Shown piece after piece: positions 62,083-64,000 of a stretch of DNA of 64,000 bases. Origin of the DNA: Microcoleus sp. FACHB-672 (lineage in GTDB: Bacteria; Cyanobacteriota; Cyanobacteriia; Cyanobacteriales; Oscillatoriaceae). The notes beneath the pieces were generated by a model. It saw nothing but the letters and a program-made list of their open reading frames with translations. It was not told the origin of the DNA and searched no databases. The number at the start of each line of letters is the position of its first letter. The first letter of the stretch is position 1. Location of the stretch: the NCBI RefSeq assembly GCF_014695725.1, contig NZ_JACJOU010000022.1, positions 186,001 to 250,000 of the forward strand, written 5' to 3'. The position numbers and the translations under genes are program-made.

Positions 62083-64000
62083 GTGGCAGATTACTCTATT
62101 TCTTTGAAGCCGGTTTATTCTCGCCTTGCTGACTCGCTGCCGGCGGGTGTGAGGCTGCCGAGTAATTGGCCTTCGCTTTCCTGGCATCAAGTGAAAACCT
62201 ATGAAGCGATCAGCGATCCGGCGATTGACGTGGTATTTAATACAGCGATAACCGGCGATGGTAAGAGTTTTGCGGCTTATCTAAAACCCCTGGTTGAAAA
62301 TTGCTATGCGATGGGGCTTTACCCAACAAACGAACTCGCCCGCGATCAGGAAAAGCAAATTCAGGGGTACATTCAACAATTGAAATCACCTTATGAACCG
62401 CGTGTAAACCGGCTCAGTGGGGCTGATTTGGAAATTTACGCAGAGAATGAAGGACTGAGGAAATCAGCGGCGATTGATACTCGTGCCGGCCAATCGGAAA
62501 TTTTGCTATCGAATCCAGATATTTTTCACTACTTGCATCAAGGCGCTTACTTAACGGATAAAGACAGTCCTGATAAGCTTTGGGGGAAAATTGATAAATA
62601 TTTTAATTTGCTGATTTTTGATGAATTTCATATTTTCCAAGCCCCACAAATTGCTAGTGTGCTTAATACCATGCTGCTAATTAAGCACACAAATAGGCAA
62701 AATAAATTTCTTTTTCTTTCAGCGACTCCCAATGATCAGCTTATCGAAAAATTAGAGATAGCTGGATTTCGCTGCCGGCACATCGATCCCTTGAAGGAAG
62801 GGAAATATCAGTTTCCAGAATCCGCCGATCAAGGCAAGCAATTAATACAAACCGGCTGGCGGCAAATCTTGCGGGATGTTTCTCTTCACTTCATCTCTCT
62901 AGAGCCGGCTTTTCAAGCTTCTGAAAATTGGCTGAAAGAAAACAGCCAGCTCGTTTTAGCTCATTTTCAACAGTATCCGGGTAGTAAAGGGGCAATTATC
63001 CTAAATTCAATTGCTGCGGTGAAGCGGCTTACTCCGTTTTTTAAAGAACTGTTCAAGCCTCATGGGTTGGTGGTTGGAGAAAACACCGGCTTATCGGGTA
63101 GCCAAGAAAAGGCAAGTTCCCTAGAGGCAGATTTAGTGTTAGGAACGAGTACGATTGATGTCGGGGTAGATTTTAAAATAAATTTTCTGATTTTTGAATC
63201 CGCAGATGCCGGCAACTTTATTCAAAGATTAGGCAGATTAGGCCGGCATGAGGGTTACGAACGCAATGGTGAAAAAGTCACGTTTGAGAATTTCACCGCC
63301 TACGCTTTGGCTCCAAACTTTTTGATAGAGCGTTTATTTCTGGGAGATAACGCACCTTTAGAAGCAGAGGAAACTTACAATCGGCCATTTTTTAACAATC
63401 AAATTGAAGACAAGTACCGCAAGATTAATAACTTTGAAGGATATTATGGCCGGTGGGGTGCGGTGCAATCGCTTCTGCTTTGCAGCAAGCTAGGACATAA
63501 GACTATCAAGCAACAGTATAAAGATAGCCACTTAGCCTTTCGCAAAGCTTGCGAAGAAGTCTTCAAAACAAAGCTTTGGGGTGTTGCAGAGAAAGTTAAG
63601 CAATGGAAAGAAGAATGGCAGGATTTATCAGGTAACAAAACCGGCAATCCCGTTGCTGAGGATGCTTCTAGTTTCAGGGGTTCGAGTTCGCTTCAGTGCG
63701 GAATTTACGATTTAACAGAACCGAATGAGGCAGATAGGTTTAAAACTTATGATTTACCGGGAATTTTGAGCAATTTGGAAATTGAAGTGATAACAAAAGC
63801 AGAGTTTATGCGGCTGTTGGAACAAACAGCCGATCGCCTCGGACAACCCATCCCCAAGGGACGCTACGAGTACAGTTTGGCATTTATGAAATTACGCGCC
63901 TACCGGCAAGAACGGTTGAACTGGAAGTTTACTTATACGGGTGATTTGCTGCCGGTGGCGGATGCGTGGAAAGTGCAAGTGCTCACCGGCATCCAAGTTT
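62083..64000 (+). CDS. cas3: Type I-D CRISPR-associated helicase Cas3' (3' end outside window)
   Basis: The frame is open from GTG 62083 (ribosome site AAGGAAA at 62069-62075) to the window edge, at least 639 codons. It is a superfamily 2 helicase: Walker A TAITGDGKS (Lys61), DEFH box (Asp180-His183), LFLSATP motif III, and FIQRLGRLGRHEG motif VI. No HD nuclease domain is fused at the N-terminus, as expected for type I-D, where the HD domain lies in Cas10d. It should unwind target DNA for interference. The rest of the locus (cas10d, csc2, csc1, cas6 and array) is expected beyond 64000, but is not visible. Confidence 0.9.
   Translation, partial: MADYSISLKPVYSRLADSLPAGVRLPSNWPSLSWHQVKTYEAISDPAIDVVFNTAITGDGKSFAAYLKPLVENCYAMGLYPTNELARDQEKQIQGYIQQLKSPYEPRVNRLSGADLEIYAENEGLRKSAAIDTRAGQSEILLSNPDIFHYLHQGAYLTDKDSPDKLWGKIDKYFNLLIFDEFHIFQAPQIASVLNTMLLIKHTNRQNKFLFLSATPNDQLIEKLEIAGFRCRHIDPLKEGKYQFPESADQGKQLIQTGWRQILRDVSLHFISLEPAFQASENWLKENSQLVLAHFQQYPGSKGAIILNSIAAVKRLTPFFKELFKPHGLVVGENTGLSGSQEKASSLEADLVLGTSTIDVGVDFKINFLIFESADAGNFIQRLGRLGRHEGYERNGEKVTFENFTAYALAPNFLIERLFLGDNAPLEAEETYNRPFFNNQIEDKYRKINNFEGYYGRWGAVQSLLLCSKLGHKTIKQQYKDSHLAFRKACEEVFKTKLWGVAEKVKQWKEEWQDLSGNKTGNPVAEDASSFRGSSSLQCGIYDLTEPNEADRFKTYDLPGILSNLEIEVITKAEFMRLLEQTADRLGQPIPKGRYEYSLAFMKLRAYRQERLNWKFTYTGDLLPVADAWKVQVLTGIQV

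Noticed and set aside
1-64000. tRNA, rRNA or CRISPR array
   Set aside because: I saw no convincing T-loop/anticodon combinations, no rRNA words and no regularly spaced repeats with unique spacers. The repeats found are tandem, coding or dispersed.

Overview
The window comes from a filamentous-type (Oscillatoriales/Microcoleus-like) cyanobacterium. The diagnostic genes are chlI, cobH, ndhD1/2-type and ndhD3/ndhF3/cupA NDH-1 genes, sbtA/sbtB, ycf23, a type I-D cas3 and several cyanobacterial caspase/CHAT/NACHT proteins. The sequence carries HIP1 sites (GCGATCGC) and, far more often, GCCGGC-type words in genes and spacers alike. No rRNA, tRNA or CRISPR array was found.

Layout. 1-3.1 kb: two hybrid histidine kinases, the first cut by the window edge. 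3.2-6.7 kb: ycf23, an alkyltransferase-like protein, a DUF4174 protein, a Uma2 nuclease and a FitA/VapC-like toxin-antitoxin pair. 6.8-8.5 kb: an ndhD of the NDH-1L type. 8.8-13.4 kb: a tightly coupled three-gene cassette of TPR-CHAT protease, small adaptor-like protein and coiled-coil protein with two C-terminal membrane helices, which is a good candidate for an undescribed protease-effector system. 13.5-20.5 kb: housekeeping genes ruvC, chlI, dapB, cobH, a TPM protein and a comB-like gene. 20.8-27.3 kb: a CO2-uptake NDH-1MS operon, ndhF3 - beta-carbonic anhydrase (Tat signal) - ndhD3 - CDP-alcohol phosphatidyltransferase - cupA. 27.3-30.9 kb: a repeat-bearing spacer, a CHAT remnant and an FAD oxidoreductase. 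30.9-35.3 kb: two SLH outer-envelope proteins and a Trp-rich membrane protein. 35.4-38.6 kb: a caspase-nSTAND1 protein followed by a membrane GUN4 protein. 38.8-41.9 kb: a PrxQ and a two-component pair. 42-44 kb: a dead IS4-type transposase and an AT-rich spacer. 44-50 kb: a sugar transporter, Uma2, a NACHT-pentapeptide protein with a frame-shifted tail and a catalase remnant. 50-54.3 kb: a methyltransferase-HIT fusion, a MASE1 histidine kinase and an archaeal-type ATPase. 54.5-58.4 kb: a seven-gene Mrp Na+/H+ antiporter operon. 58.7-60.8 kb: convergent sbtA-sbtB-beta-carbonic anhydrase. 61.1-64 kb: a WYL regulator divergent from a type I-D cas3 that runs off the end.

How the genes work together. 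Two separate inorganic-carbon modules each carry their own Tat-exported beta-carbonic anhydrase: one inside the NDH-1MS/CupA CO2-hydration operon, one beside the Na+-dependent bicarbonate transporter SbtA. An Mrp antiporter that could maintain the Na+ gradient lies convergent to the second. Four defence or regulated-death modules (CHAT cassette, caspase-GUN4 pair, NACHT-pentapeptide protein, type I-D CRISPR-Cas) are spread through the window, with mobile-element and gene remnants between them. All functional calls are from reading the sequence; no database search was run.
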